Positions 1-12,190 of a stretch of 64,000 nt of DNA are shown one piece after another. The notes under the pieces were generated by a model that was given only the letters and a program-made list of their open reading frames with translations, had not been told where the DNA came from and made no database searches. How positions within the stretch are numbered: position 1 is the stretch's first letter; every line of letters starts with the position of its first letter. Both the position numbers and the translations under genes were made by a program. This DNA comes from Epiperipatus broadwayi (lineage: Eukaryota; Onychophora; Udeonychophora; Euonychophora; Peripatidae): the NCBI GenBank assembly GCA_028023455.1, contig JAQFVV010006474.1:763501-827500 (forward strand), read 5' to 3'.

Positions 1-473
1 ATTTCATCTTTCATTTGTCTACCAATTCTAGCATTAAAGTCTCCCATAACAATTTTAAAATGTTGTTTACTCTGATCAAAAGCCTTTTGTACATCCATAT
101 AAAAATCTTCTACTACTTCATCACTATGAGAACTTGTTGGGGCATAAACCTGAATTATCTGCATTTGGTATCTGCTATTAAGTTGTATAACTAATCTTGC
201 CACTCTGTCCGATACACCATCAATCTCCACAATATTGTTCTTCCACTTTTTATTTATAATGAATCCTACTGCACTTGCATTTCCAATATGTGTGCCTTTA
301 TAATAGAGTATATGTCCACTTTTTAAATCAATTGTTTCTTCTCCTTTTCTTCTAACTTCACAAAGTCCAATAATGTCCCATTTAATATAAGACAGTTCTT
401 CTTCTAATTCTTGCAATCTTCCTTCACTTGAAAGTGATCTGCAGTTGTAAGTACCTAAATAAAAAGTCATCAT
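1..473 (-). CDS. APE-type endonuclease domain of RTE-like LINE ORF2 (partial, runs off the edge)
   Basis: From the double ATG at 468-473 the minus strand is open for all 157 codons to the window edge, with no stop or frameshift. It reads as the N-terminal apurinic-like endonuclease that nicks target DNA during target-primed reverse transcription. Visible motifs in order are GTYNCRSL near residue 7, GLCEVRRKGEE (catalytic Glu in CEVR), the DRVARLVIQLNSRYQ block, IIQVYAPTSSHSDE, and MGDFNARIG, whose Asp and Asn are active-site residues. The rest of the endonuclease and the reverse transcriptase would lie outside the window. The frame stays open upstream of the ATG for at least about 13 codons, so the true start could be earlier. 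The family is recognised from motif order; the exact clade is inferred. Confidence 0.85.
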   Translation of the reverse strand, partial: MMTFYLGTYNCRSLSSEGRLQELEEELSYIKWDIIGLCEVRRKGEETIDLKSGHILYYKGTHIGNASAVGFIINKKWKNNIVEIDGVSDRVARLVIQLNSRYQMQIIQVYAPTSSHSDEVVEDFYMDVQKAFDQSKQHFKIVMGDFNARIGRQMKDE

Positions 474-930
474 CAAATGGCAGCCTGGGTCCGCAATCAG
501 GGGATTCTTAGCACCCTCCGCCTTCGGCCACCAACCGCTGCCTTGGTTGGTGACTTTACAGCCTCCTGGGAATAAGGGCCATGCTTTATTTTTGTCTGTC
601 ATAATTGTATATATGTATTGGAAAAATATTTATCATTTACACAAACATTCATTCTGCCTTATCAGGCACTGAGAAGAAAGACCATGGTGTTTCTTGATCT
701 TAAACTCAGAGGTAAAAAGCCAATAAACTTACCACGCTGGATAATGCGTGTTGGTGAGCAGCCCATCCATGTTTGTATACTATATGAATAATCACATAGT
801 AATAACAGCTGCAACGACAAGAATGTATGGAGTGGACATTAGGAATTTGCCCTGCTCGGTTCCTTTAAGGCCTCCAAGAGGAATCAAAGGGTCTCCTTTC
901 AGTTAATAGCAAACTCCTTTCTGCAGCCAT
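1..930 (-). mobile_element. RTE-like LINE (family A), 5' end, copy A1
   Basis: Minus-strand 5' part of a non-LTR retrotransposon that continues past the left edge. The outer end at about 930 (reading GGCTGCAGAAAGGAG inward) abuts an (AT)n run. The same 5' end, also next to (AT)n, opens copy A2 at 58828, which fixes the boundary. About 455 bp of leader, more GC-rich than its surroundings, precede an endonuclease frame. The leader is shared with A2 almost throughout (for example AGTGGACATTAGGAAT and GTTGGTGGCC). The coding part is uninterrupted, so this is the best preserved LINE copy in the window. Confidence 0.85.
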
Positions 931-943
931 ATATATATATATT

Positions 944-3900
944 GTGACATTCTGGTTTGGCACCAGAAATGGTCATTGTAGTAGTGTGGTAGTATATCAG
1001 TAATATCTGATATAATCCTCTTTAAAAAAAATGAAATAACGTGAAATTTAAAAAAAAAAAATTATTTTGACTTAAAACTGTAATTTAAAGCAAGTATAGG
1101 TATAATTAAAAAGATTTCTTAAATGTTTAGTATCTTGTTTTGGGGTATAATCAGTGATAGAATAGGGGAGTAGCTTGTTATATGTATAGTCAGTACAGTT
1201 TGAGTTGATGCTTACTTGTTTTATTTGTTTATAAAGCAGTATTCAGTTTTGTTAGAATGATTTTCTAGTCCATTTGTTTTATACATTTTAAATTTATAGC
1301 ATAAACAGTAAGAATATGTTTCACTCATCATCATTCACATTGTCATTTCAGTCATAGCAGTGTAATACCTATAGCATATTACTACTGAATATTCATGCAT
1401 TATCCAACCTCATTTTTCATTTATATGTTTCATTAAGTCATTAAATATCCCACATTACATTTAAATATTTAATTTTATAAATAACAGTATTAAAATCTAA
1501 CTTAATTACATTTTAAATACATCAATGAATTATGGACAGGTGAATTATATAATGACAAATACTGTAAAATATTTTATTTATTAAAACAATTGTCATCAAT
1601 TTTATTCTACTGCTTTAAAAATATTTAATTATTAGTTCAATATTTTTTTTTCATTTATTTAAAAGATGAAATAATTTTTTTTTATCTCTGATTTTTTTTT
1701 TTACTTTCACAAGTTTTTGCATAATTAAGCAAGTTTGCAATGGGAGGAGCGATTGACAATCTTTTTCTGGTGATGCAATGTTATCGTAAACAATTGGACG
1801 GGGACAAGGTGATGTAATGATTATTAAAAAAAACCTATAAAAGTCAATTATTATTACTTAGAAGGGGGTCAGTCAATTATTATTACTTAGAAGGGGATCA
1901 GTCAATTATTCTTACTTTCAAAAGGGCAGTCATCAAACAAACTTTTAAGATAGCTATAACTAAGTTTATTTAGCAAAGTTTAATAGTGCAAGTATTTTTC
2001 CTCTTCCAGAGTTCGAGTTGGAAATTTAATTATATTATTTGTTTATGAAATGTGTACTTAAGACCACTAAAAGATACGTCAATTTGCTCCCAGCCAATTG
2101 TTTAGATTTCCCAACTTTATGCTAAAGTACATGTAAGTGTTATATTCTATTATTCAAGATAAATTGTTATTATTTGAGAAATGGGAATGTAAAATTATTT
2201 TTTTAAAATTTAAACTTAACAGAAAAGGATAAAAGAATGTTTGTTTATTTTATAACAATTAATTTTTTAAGTTTTAATCATACTATAAAGGGAATAATTG
2301 CAACATACGTCATTTATATGTGGGAAAGATGTGAACTGTTATTAAACGTTTTCAGAACTTTAATAAACAAATTTCATGCTAAATATAAAAGAAAACTCAA
2401 AATTCAAAATATACACAAGAATTATGTAATTTTATTGTCATATGTATTAGAACAGCAGCGTAATTATTTCTATTTTTACCTTTGGAAAAGAAAATATACA
2501 AGATTAAATATATCATTAAATGTACTTTAATAATTATTTGTTCTTCTAGACTAATAGGAGGAATGAAATTATAATTGGATAAAGTTATGTGACATTGCTG
2601 TATTAATATTACCAATGAGTTTATCTAAATAAATATTATTAATTAAATGACTATGTGTATTCCTGAATGGCCTTACAATTGTGAAATCAAATTTTAAATA
2701 TATCCCAGGAATGAAGTACAAACTTACATTTTATTTGCGTTGTGGAATATTTATTGCTTAATTAATGAAATTCCATATAATATTGACAGCAATTCATTAG
2801 TTGATAACTAAAAACATTGAATATGCTCTTATGGATTCAACAAAATATTGTTTTGTTTCTCCTGCAAAAAATGTGTTGTTTGTTGTATCAATATTTATCC
2901 TTATGTGTTTATCATTTAGTATCCTTATTATTTATTTGGAGACATGACAAGGAAAGTCATGTAGAACTATTTATAAACTTTTCATTTTGTCTGGAAGGAA
3001 GAAAGTAGAAAAGAACTTTATTATTATTATTTAATAGCATATTAGATAGTATTGGTTAAGAAATGTTTTACTATTTTATCTATTATTGTCATATGTCTTT
3101 TTTTTTCTTCAAGAACATCTCACAAATAGCATAATGAAAAAATACCTTATGCTGGTAATTTATTATTTTAAAATAAATTTGGTCGTGTGTTAAGCATGTT
3201 ATAATGAATGGAAGAATTCATTTATAGCTCAATAAGAGTGAATAATTATTCTAAAAAAAAGAGTTCATTATATTAAATCTTACTGTATATATTTTTTTTT
3301 ATAAATTAGAAAATAATTATTTTCAATAATTATTTCATCTATAACATACAACTTTATCATTTATTTAGGTTCAATTTAACTACATATTCATGCCAATATC
3401 AATGCATTATATTATAAAAAAATTATTTGTCTTGCTTTGTCCACAGTAATTAGTATTTTATTCTCCAACCGTTCTTATAACATTACCAAGTCCTGAATAT
3501 TGTCAGATATGAATTATTTATTCTTTATTAATTCTAGCAGTAATAATTAATATTTAAACAGTAATTCTTTGCTTACTGCAATTTTAAATGGTCTGTATAT
3601 CATATGCTTATACGTGTGTGTGTGTCCATTATTAAACTTATTTATAATTATATGTAATTGCAAGTAAAAATGATTTTAAATCAATTGGATTCGGAAGGAA
3701 AAGATGATCAAGCATTTTGAAAAATTAGAAAGTTATTTAAGAGAGAATTATTATTTTTTTGTTATGCCTGAATGAAAAGTATTTTTGTGGCTATATGCTA
3801 TAAAGTTCATAATGTTTATAATATTTTATGGGATTGAGTCAGTGTATTTGTTAGTTGAATATTTAATATGGGTAGTTTGCCCAGTGTATTGTAGTGTATA

Positions 3901-6035
3901 GGATTGAGTAATCCTTTATTTTCCATGTATTGCAGTATTTTGATAGGAGTGGATTGAGTCCTCCTTTTATATTTGATATGATGAATTAAATGTGTATGAA
4001 GCTAGAGATGTTATCTCCCTAATTTTCATTTGGTGATGTGTTATTCCACCAGTTATTTAGTCTTAAAGATAGACTTGGAAGTTATTGTTGTATTTATCTG
4101 ATTTGAATTATAGAAATCTTTTATCCCATCTGTGTATTGGATGTTTTCCAGCTTATGCTATAGCCTAGTGTTTGATAGTTTATGGATAAAAAAGAAGAAT
4201 AAAAGGAAAGTATAATGTCTTATAAAACAGCTTTATTGTAGTTAATAAATAAAGACTGATTGGTCTTCACTTTCATCCGTATTATGATTATATTGAAATA
4301 TCATAAGCAAACCGATTAGATTGATTAACATTAATTATTTATTGTCTTTGACACACAGCATAATACAGATTCATGCACAAATTGTTAATTTTGAGATATA
4401 AAAAAATTCATTATTAATGTAGAACTTTACTTATCATGTTAAAACATTTTGTAGTAATCATTTAAGCTTCATCTCATTGATTTTTATCATTCAATCATAA
4501 TTTGCATAAATAATCAAGCAAAGATAGGACATAGTTAATGAATACAATGATTTACTTTATTTTGGCAAAGCAGAACCTAGTTATTCAATAGAGTATTTTA
4601 CTTCAAAATTACAAAGAAAATACATTTAATTAATAGAAGTATTTATTTTCTTTGGTAAGATAGTCCAATATTATTCTTAGTTTAAATCCCCTTATTTTAA
4701 TTTTATTTAAGATACTTTTAAAGTAACAATGCAAAATCTTAATTTGTTCAGTAATTAGAATATTAATCTATGTTGTTATAGATTTTAATTAGTAAATGAG
4801 TGTTGTTCAGCAAAATGCTGAATAAAAGATAATTTAGTAATCAGTTGCTAGAAGTGTAAGGCCACATATATTTATTATTATTATCATTTTTGTATAAGTC
4901 TATCAGAAATCACTGGTAGCTAAAAGGCCATTTCTTTTATGGTAAATGATATGGTTTCATTTAATTCATTTAATGCTAAAGATAAAAATGTTTTACCAAT
5001 CTATCAGAATGCACCTGATGTAAAAGTCAACAAATTGTGTTGTATTATTTATTCTTGTATAAACTGTGAATAACAATATTAAATCCCTTTGGAATTTGTG
5101 TTCATACCAATAAAAGAAAAGTAAATGTTGATTTAGCTATTTTCTATTTGATTAATAAACATTTTGTTATCTAAATTTGTATTTAGAGTTTCTTCACTAG
5201 CATTCATTCGTGTTTCACACTTCCACACATGCTTATACATTTATTTTATTTAATGTAACATAATTGTATTTTATTTCATTATAATAAATCTCTAGATATG
5301 ATGATATTGATTTCCTTGATTCAAACACTATATGAGATGCCAATTACTTACTGATCATTTTAAAAAGGGTTTTTGTTATTTAATTTTTGTTTAGATGATG
5401 AATTGAAATCAAAATGTGTCCGATTTCTTTCATTATCTAACTGCAAGTATCTAATTAAGGTATTGTTTGGCTTATAATGTTATTTTCATAGTATTAAATA
5501 ATAATTTGAGGTATAGAAATGTTATATCAAGCCATACCATAAGTTAATTCCCTGAGATCTTCAATTTTAATTTAGATTAGATAATAAATTCATTTAGCCA
5601 GATTAGATTAGTGAGTAATTAAAATTCAGTAGTGATAAGTTTAGTTTGAGTTTAGATCTAGTGAATTATACATTACAATTTCTGAAATATTATTTTTTAT
5701 TTTAGTTATTAGTTAATTGTATAATAAAGTAGAGGATGTTCAGTGCATATGGATGATGGGAGGAGGTTAAATATAGAGTATTATTAATTAATTTTAGCTG
5801 GTAGAATATTACCAATTTAATTTTTGTTTAGCATAGAACTTGATAGATGTTTATTCCTATTAGTTATAATATTTTCTCCCACATCTAATGTACATTATAC
5901 ACCTCATACAGTTAGTTTTAGGTGAAAGGTTTAATTAAGAGCCTCATGAATAGATTTAGGTAAAGTTAAATAAATATTTTATTCTATGATCCATAGAATT
6001 GGCACCCCCGGATAATTGTTAATGTTGGTGATAGG
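944..6035. other. AT-rich intergenic DNA, no gene seen
   Basis: About 5 kb of AT-rich sequence with short open frames only. The 97-codon frame at 2237-2530 and the 63-codon frame at 2817-3008 are Lys/Ile/Phe/Asn-rich products of base composition and match no family I know. I see no repeat shared with the rest of the window except the small tandem repeat listed separately. Confidence 0.6.
1842..1927. repeat. Three-copy 29-bp tandem repeat
   Basis: Three adjacent units begin AGTCAATTATTATTACTTAG at 1842, 1871 and 1900. The first two differ at one base; the third has several changes. No function is evident. Confidence 0.85.
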
Positions 6036-6039
6036 TGTG

Positions 6040-6074
6040 AGGGTTTACAATATATATATATATATATATTGTAA

Positions 6075-6110
<36 letters not shown>
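6040..6110. repeat. (TA)n-loop palindrome followed by (TA)n
   Basis: AGGGTTTACAA at 6040 is mirrored by TTGTAAACCCT ending at 6079, with only TA repeats between them; a further (TA)n run follows to about 6110. The perfect arms could form a cruciform. The layout matches the two palindromes at 8895-9020. Confidence 0.8.
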
Positions 6111-6113
<3 letters not shown>

Positions 6114-6569
6114 AAGATGAATACTTTGAGTTGTTAATTATTTACATATCTACATTTTAAAATAAATACATTTATTTATTAAAAGTTAAAACTAATTTTT
6201 TTTCTAATTGCCACTTTTGAATTTTTATTTTTTTAACATATCTGCCAAAGTGGAAGTTTTCCCCAATGCCTATTTCATTGAAACATTTATCTAATATCTA
6301 ATTTTTAATAATTATTCACAATGGAAAATCAAAACAAAAGTTTAAAAATAAAACTGTCCAAAGTACTTCCATGGCAATTTATATCAGTTGCTAGTAGTGA
6401 CATTTGTAATAATTTCAAAAATTAAAGCAGTGTCTAAAATCTCTTTATATAATTACCTGGCTGTTGCAATAAGTAAAGAAAAGTAATTACAAATTAGGCA
6501 TAAGTAGATGTTCAGGTTATGTACTGAGCACAAGTGTTAATTAAAAAAGTATTAAACTGAGTTTTAAAT

Positions 6570-7670
6570 TTGTTCATCTGCAAAATGAAGTGGTTCTCTT
6601 TTTTATAACCTAAAGCTGGGCACACTTTTGATGAAGTTCACCCAAATCATAGTTCTCTTGAATTAATTATTGTTTTTTTTATGTGTCATAGAATCAGGTG
6701 GGAGGTGAACCCACAACAATCTGCAACTAACTACTTGCTTGCAAGGTGGCTGTGATGACCTCTCGGCTAACAACGCTTGACAATTTGTTGCTTCTGGATT
6801 TGTACTGAAATGTAATTATGCAAGCATTTTTATTTTAATTAATCCATTTAAATATACCATTTGTTAGATAATTGGATGCTGTTTTTACTTTGATTACATT
6901 TCTTTGTTGGCAATAAACCATGCCCCCTTGCCCCTTTTTTCTGCCATCGTGTTTCATATACTTTAGATTGACAGTCTATAGTTAAAGATATAATCAGCTT
7001 GTTTTTTATGATCACAAAAGCAGATTTATATTCCAGGTTGTTTTTAGTGCACCTTATTTGTGCTGGGCTATTCTGGTTGAGATATTAACTCTAGCTTTCC
7101 CATAGTATTCAGCCATGTAGCTTGGACTGTTGCAATAAATTTTGTATACTATCTGTGCTGATATATCTTTGTACTTTGCAATTAATAGGTTGATTAACAA
7201 CATGAGACAAATTACAAAAGAAGTAAACATCACGGATAGTATACAGAGTCCTTTCAACAGCACAAATAGTAAATCTAGAGCTAATATCTCAACCAGATTA
7301 GCCCAGCACAAATACTTATATAGGTGCACTAAAAATAAGCTGAAATATAAATCTGTTTTATGGGATTAAAAAAAACAGTTTGCTAATAACGTGATGACAA
7401 AAAAATAAACCAAAGAGATATATAGTTTACTGCCAACCATAGAAATGTATTATACAAAAAGAAAAACATATTCAAATATTTAACAAATAGAATATTTAAA
7501 TGGTCTAATTTAAATAAAATGCACACACAATTACAGCATAAATAAAGCATCAACAATCATTAATTTAAAATAGCTACAATTATAGTGAACTTCACCGAAG
7601 TGCACTCAGCTTTAGGTTATATACAGAAAGAATCACTTTATTATGCAAATGAGCAAACATATGCAAATTT
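6570..7670. repeat. Large foldback (inverted repeat) element, arms about 0.5 kb
   Basis: Left and right halves are diverged inverted copies. Examples are ATAACCTAAAGCTGGG near 6605 against CTCAGCTTTAGGTTAT near 7605, TTGGCAATAAAC near 6906 against its complement near 7425, and GTGCTGGGCTATTCTGGTTG near 7060 against its complement near 7300. A SINE interrupts the left arm and is absent from the right. Two open frames across the centre (7054-7329 minus, 7142-7369 plus) are mirror images of each other and reflect the palindrome, not genes. It may be a foldback DNA transposon remnant or an inverted dimer of a short repeat; no transposase is seen. Confidence 0.7.
6671..6784 (-). mobile_element. 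tRNA-derived SINE inserted in the foldback arm
   Basis: Read on the minus strand it begins TGTCAAGCGTTGTTAGCC, has an A-box-like TTAGCCGAGAGGT and a B-box-like GGGTTCACCTCCC, then CCTGATTCTATGACACAT and a run of A (the T run at 6673-6680 on the plus strand). The matching point of the right foldback arm lacks the segment, so it is an insertion. The head starts like the tRNA-like SINE at 53742, suggesting one family. Box A is imperfect and box B has C where A is usual. Confidence 0.55.
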
Positions 7671-8067
7671 GAATATATATTTATGAAATATCTAGGATAG
7701 TTACTTATGAAATAAATTAGTAAAAAAAGTTTTTTTAATGAAGTGCAGAGATTATCCACAGTCATATACAAAATAATGAAATCATTTTTTAATAATACAT
7801 TAAATTAAACAATTAGATTAATAATAATTTATTTTATTAGCTATTAATTATACTAATTAATATGCATTATATATATTGATTATTGCTCAATTATAGCCAA
7901 TTTATGATAGATATATGAACATTTATTTTACTAATACTGAATAATACTTTTATAGTGTAATTTTCACTACATCACTCTCACACAAGGTAGTGAATGGATT
8001 CTGTCCACTTTTAACACCTTGTGGGGAGATGTGATTATAAACATATGACCAAAGATGTGAAAAAGAT

Positions 8068-8128
8068 CTATGATCCCCCAGATGCACATTACGTGCTGAA
8101 CCAGCACTCATCAGTTGGCCTAGACCAC
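8068..8128 (-). ncRNA. Hammerhead-like motif, F2, one core base changed
   Basis: On the minus strand CTGATGA (8114-8108) is followed by a perfect stem II, GTGCTG-GTT-CAGCAC, then GTAA where GAAA is needed, stem III ATG-TG-CAT and a cleavage-type AUC. The single GAAA to GTAA change should abolish catalysis. The stem II closing pair is G-C here but A-U in the copy at 11184, a compensatory difference. Confidence 0.6.
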
Positions 8129-8444
8129 AATCTCTTGCACATATCTTTATCATTGTTCGGTGTATTTATTAAGAGAGAGAGCAAATTATTACAGTTTAAT
8201 TGACAAATATCAAACGTACTGCTCTCACAAGATTAACAGAAATCACTTAATGAAAGTATATTAGTAATTTTTATGAGTCATTCATTGGACTAGAGATTAT
8301 CCAAAATCAATACTATTTCTGTAGTGTAATTTTCATTAAGTGATTTGCATTAAACTAATGATGGCAGCACGTTTGACACTTATCAATCAAACTGTAGTAA
8401 TTTGTCGTCTAAATATATATATACTAAACAATGATAAAGATATG

Positions 8445-8512
8445 TGTAAGAGATTGTGATCTGGGCCAACAGATGAGTTCTTATTTGGCATGAAATGTGC
8501 ATCTAGGGATCA
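8445..8512 (+). ncRNA. Decayed F2 hammerhead motif
   Basis: GATCTGGGCCAACAGATGAG, then a damaged stem II and GAAATGTGCATC followed by TAGGGATCAT. CTGATGA has become CAGATGA, and stem II no longer pairs well. It is the mirror partner of the motif at 8068-8128. Confidence 0.5.
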
Positions 8513-8894
8513 TAGATCTTTTTCACCTCTTTTGTCATATATTTATAATTATATCCATCCACAAGGTGTTAAAAGTAGGTATAACCCATTCCCTACCTTT
8601 CGCGAGAGAGATGTAGTGAAAATTACACTACTGAAATATTATTCATTATTGGATAATCTCTAGTTCAATGAATAACTAATAAAAGTTAATAATCTATTTT
8701 GCTACTTTCCTACTTGAATTTTTTTTTGCTTTAACAAGACTTTATAAATAATCTCTAATGTATATAGGAAACTAAATAAAGTTAATTTAAAACTAATTTC
8801 TTTTCTTTTATAAAATATTTTTCAATTACTAAGCTTAGATTTGTAAAAAAAAAAATTGTTACCTTTTAGCAGAAGTAATTACTTATTTTCTGAG

Positions 8895-8956
8895 AAGGAA
8901 ATCCTTCTACTTTATATATATATATATATATATATATAAAGTAGAAGGATTTCCTT
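8895..8956. repeat. Perfect palindrome with (TA)n centre
   Basis: AAGGAAATCCTTCTACTTTA, a TA run, then the exact reverse complement of that arm ending at 8956. The arms are 18-20 bp. Possible cruciform; no coding content. Confidence 0.9.
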
Positions 8957-8970
8957 ATATATATATATAT

Positions 8971-8978
8971 GATCATTA

Positions 8979-9012
<34 letters not shown>

Positions 9013-9020
9013 TAATGATC
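8971..9020. repeat. Second perfect palindrome with (TA)n centre
   Basis: GATCATTATGATATAT through TA repeats to ATATCATAATGATC, a 50-bp perfect palindrome 15 bp after the preceding one. Confidence 0.9.
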
Positions 9021-10960
9021 ACTATGCACGGAGCAGCCAACTTGTCATGCAGATAATCAAAAATGAAAAACATGAGTTTTAGAGTAATCTGTTAAATAAA
9101 TAATCAAATATTATATAACAGCAAAATTGAAGAGTAGTATTTGGGGTTTTATGTATAAAAATCATTACATCCCAGATATTAACAACAATTTGTTTGTACA
9201 ACTGCACATTTCAATCTTCCCACATTGGGGGAGCATGTTCTCAGAGCTATGGAGGTTTTTTTTTTTCTGTGAGTCATATGGGTGGCACTAATGTTATATT
9301 ATTATTAGCATGTGTTATATAAGACAAAATATATTATGACTGTATGCTAATTTGATATTATTAACTCATGTATTTTTAGAAAATAGAAAAGCATTATAAT
9401 CAATACATGTTTTAATATGTGTGGAAAAATAAGAATCAGATGAATTAATAAATAATAAAATAATTTATCAATAAAAAAATTAATAGAGTATGATTTGTAA
9501 ATATCCTCTTGAATACTTCTCCAGTTGGATATCAGAACAAAAGTTCAAATCTTTTATCTCTAACTGTTCATTAAAACTTCTCCCATATGTATATGAAAAG
9601 AAAATTATTATTTATTTCAATGTGACTTTCATTGAAATGGTTTCATTCATATTATTCTTGGTGAATTATAACATAGTTCACTTCGTGAATAATTCAAATT
9701 TAAAGATTTTGTTATTCTTATTCATTCATGAATAAAATATAATGTCTTACTTGACTATCTCAAATTTCAGTTTCATTTCATAGTCTTTTATAGTTTAATA
9801 TGTCTTTTTATTTATTTGTCTTGAATATACAAAAACAATATAAAACATTAAAGCTTCTCCTTTTTAAACTATCTTACCATTTTGTTTTGAAAGTCTTTTT
9901 TCCTTTGAATATATTTTTTTAAAAATTATTATCATACAAGCATTGAATATAATTACACATAGTTTATTTTATTTTGTTTGAAACAAAAAACATTTTGGGA
10001 AATTTATCTGCAAAATTCTGTTTCTTTCCATCTTTAGCAGCTTCTAATAGTTGACAGGGAATCATGGGTAATGTATGGACGATAAGAGATGATGTGCCAG
10101 CTTGCTTTGGTCTAGTTCTCCATATTAAAAGAATATCCAAATATCACAAGTATTTTCATAACTTTTAATAAATCAAAGTAATTTAAAAAATTGACTCTTC
10201 TTGTATAATATTTAACTTGATAGTTAAACGTTTCTTCTTTTATTTCTTCAAAAAAAGAGCAAGAGAAAGAGAGAGAAAAGAGTCACTTATCTCCTTTGCA
10301 TATTATTGACTTCATTTATGTATAAAATCTTTTTGCTTTATTTATAAATTTTTGGGATTATCTCCTTTATGAAAATTATTTTAAATGAATATATCAGCAG
10401 GTATTTATTGAATAAATAAAATCTTTATTCACATAATCATTTGTTGTTTGAATATTTCATTCCTCGTTTGTTTATTTCTATTTTGTATGTATATACATAC
10501 ATAGGTAAGCACATACGTTATTTTATAAAATAAACTCACAATGTAACTTTGGCATTGCTATGACAACAGCTACAATATGTAGATGCTGGAAGTAAAAAAT
10601 GTAATGAGTTATATTTAATTAAAATAAATTTATTTATAAATCAATTACAATTTAAAAATAGTGAACTTAAAATTAAATTACGTTTTAATTTTTTTTTTTT
10701 TAATAATCTGGTCTATACCTATTTTGATATTTTCTGCAAATAAACATAAAGGTGTTAAAAAATTTACATTTGCAGATGCTATATAAATTCTAAAATTATA
10801 ATCACTATTGTAAACATAGGCAACATGCTCTTCAACTTATAGTATGTGATATTATAGAAGCCATTATTTTTTAATCATATCTGCAGTAGATAAAAGGTAA
10901 AGCAAATGAATAATATAAACTTCCTAAAATATTTTATATAGTAAACACAGGCATGATTTT
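9021..10960. other. AT-rich DNA, no gene seen
   Basis: Only composition-driven open frames, such as 9490-9735 (81 codons, Phe/Ile-rich, no recognisable domain). No repeat family shared with other parts of the window was noticed. Confidence 0.55.
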
Positions 10961-10984
10961 TTTAGCACAAGAGATGGCTCCATT

Positions 10985-11345
10985 TATGTTACAATTTTGT
11001 TTGTGGTCAACATGGGTAGGTGGGCTTTGAGCATTCTATCATCAGATTTTCAATGAAATGGACAGCTGAAGAGTTGTGGGGTGGAGTGGTTTGAAGCCTG
11101 TCCATTAAAGTAGGAAGATTGGCTATCTTAATATAAGCTGAGCTTTGGTTGTATATATGTGTGGAGATGGTAATCTGGACCAACTGATGAATGCTGGTTT
11201 AGCATAAAATACATATATTAGTGATTATTTATTTTTTCGACATGTGTGTGATCAAGTGTATCAGAGGTATGACATAGGGTGGATAGCTGAGGATCATGTA
11301 AAATTCTGAGTTCAAACACCCTATACCTTATGTATATAAATACAG
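10985..11345 (+). mobile_element. Hammerhead family F2 element
   Basis: Shares the F2 order: GGTCAACATGGGTA, CATCAGATTTTCAATGAAATGG, GCTGAAGAGTTG, the 'gctatcttaatata' block, the ribozyme segment, the CATGTGTGTGATCA block and an end resembling GAGTTCAAA(T)CCC. The unit matches the copies at 36.1, 43.4 and 43.9 kb. No coding frame. Mobilisation by a LINE is inferred. Confidence 0.75.
11171..11225 (+). ncRNA. F2 hammerhead motif with G12 lost
   Basis: AATCTGGACCAA, CTGATGA (11184-11190), stem II ATGCTG-GTT-TAGCAT fully paired, then AAAA instead of GAAA, then a TA-rich stem III and TTAG. The A-U closing pair of stem II replaces the G-C or G-U of sister copies, which supports selection on the fold in the source element. 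The missing G12 predicts an inactive ribozyme. Confidence 0.6.
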
Positions 11346-11857
11346 GTATGAAAAAGCCTATACTGTAGAAAAAAGTTCATATTTCAAAATATATTTTAGA
11401 AAATGCAATGTCAATTGTTTTTATGGAAAAGTTATGGGGAGAGCAAACAAAGTATTGAAGTCTTTCAGGAAAATAAATTGTCTGAAGCAAAAGCTAACAG
11501 TATCACAAAAATATCTAACAAGATCATTTACTATTTAAATGATATATTTAACATTATATATTTTTACTTTATGATTGATTTCATCACATATTTACTGTTA
11601 AATGTTTATCACAAGAGTTAAGATAAGAAAAGGTTGCTTACATTGTTAAATAAAATCAATCTATTTAATAAACAACTCAAAATAAAATAGCTAGATTGAT
11701 TTATTCACACACTTCCTGTAGTTGTTCAAGACAATCTTCTTAATATACAAAAAGAACTAAATTTGAAAATGGTTATCACTTTATCATATTGTACCCTGGT
11801 TAGTGGAAATATGTTTCATTTACTATAAGAGTATTTACTATTTTAATGATTTATTTA

Positions 11858-12079
11858 ATAAACTCATCAACACTCCTTTAACACTTTAAGCAAATAATTT
11901 TATTTATTATAACAGTTTTGACTGCACTAGCAGTCTTCTTCAGATCTTAACTTTCCTTCTACTTTCACTTTTGGTAGAAGGAAAGTTAAGATCTGAAGAA
12001 GTCTGCTAGTGCAGTCGAAACTGTTATAATCAATAAAATTATTTGCTTAAAGTGTTAAAGGAGTGTTGATGAGTTTATA
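11858..12079. repeat. F3 palindrome (inverted pair of a Penelope-type terminal motif)
   Basis: Nearly perfect palindrome, arms about 105 bp, loop 11963-11973. Each arm holds GATCTGAAGAAG, a hairpin of the CTGC-TAGT-GCAG type and AAAAC or GAAAC, then a region ending in GCTTAAAGTGTTAAAGG. The CTGAAGAAG...GAAAC pattern resembles terminal repeats of Penelope-like retroelements, where hammerhead motifs are known; here an extra A sits before stem II. No RT or GIY-YIG coding sequence accompanies it. Confidence 0.7.
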
Positions 12080-12143
12080 GCGAAATATATAAAAAAGCAA
12101 AATATAGAGGGAGAAAGAAGAAATAGATAAGATTTATTTAATG

Positions 12144-12144
<1 letters not shown>

Positions 12145-12187
<43 letters not shown>
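12145..12187. repeat. (TA)n microsatellite
   Basis: An uninterrupted TA run. Tyr/Ile-rich open frames crossing it are artefacts. Confidence 0.95.

Positions 12188-12189
<2 letters not shown>

Positions 12190-12190
<1 letters not shown>

Larger units (their letters stand above)
7940..8660. repeat. Inverted dimer of hammerhead family F2 element
   Basis: Two diverged F2-related units face each other around about 8290-8300. The outer ends mirror each other (ATAGTGTAATTTTCACTAC near 7953 against GTAGTGAAAATTACACTAC near 8612), as do CAAGGTGTTAAAAG near 8562 and its complement near 8010. Each arm carries ribozyme-like sequence in opposite orientation. The open frames at 7950-8203 are a by-product of the palindrome. 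Confidence 0.75.

Noticed and set aside
7054-7369. Opposed open frames of 91 and 75 codons
   Set aside because: They lie on the two arms of a foldback and encode mirror-image sequence; no protein family is recognisable.
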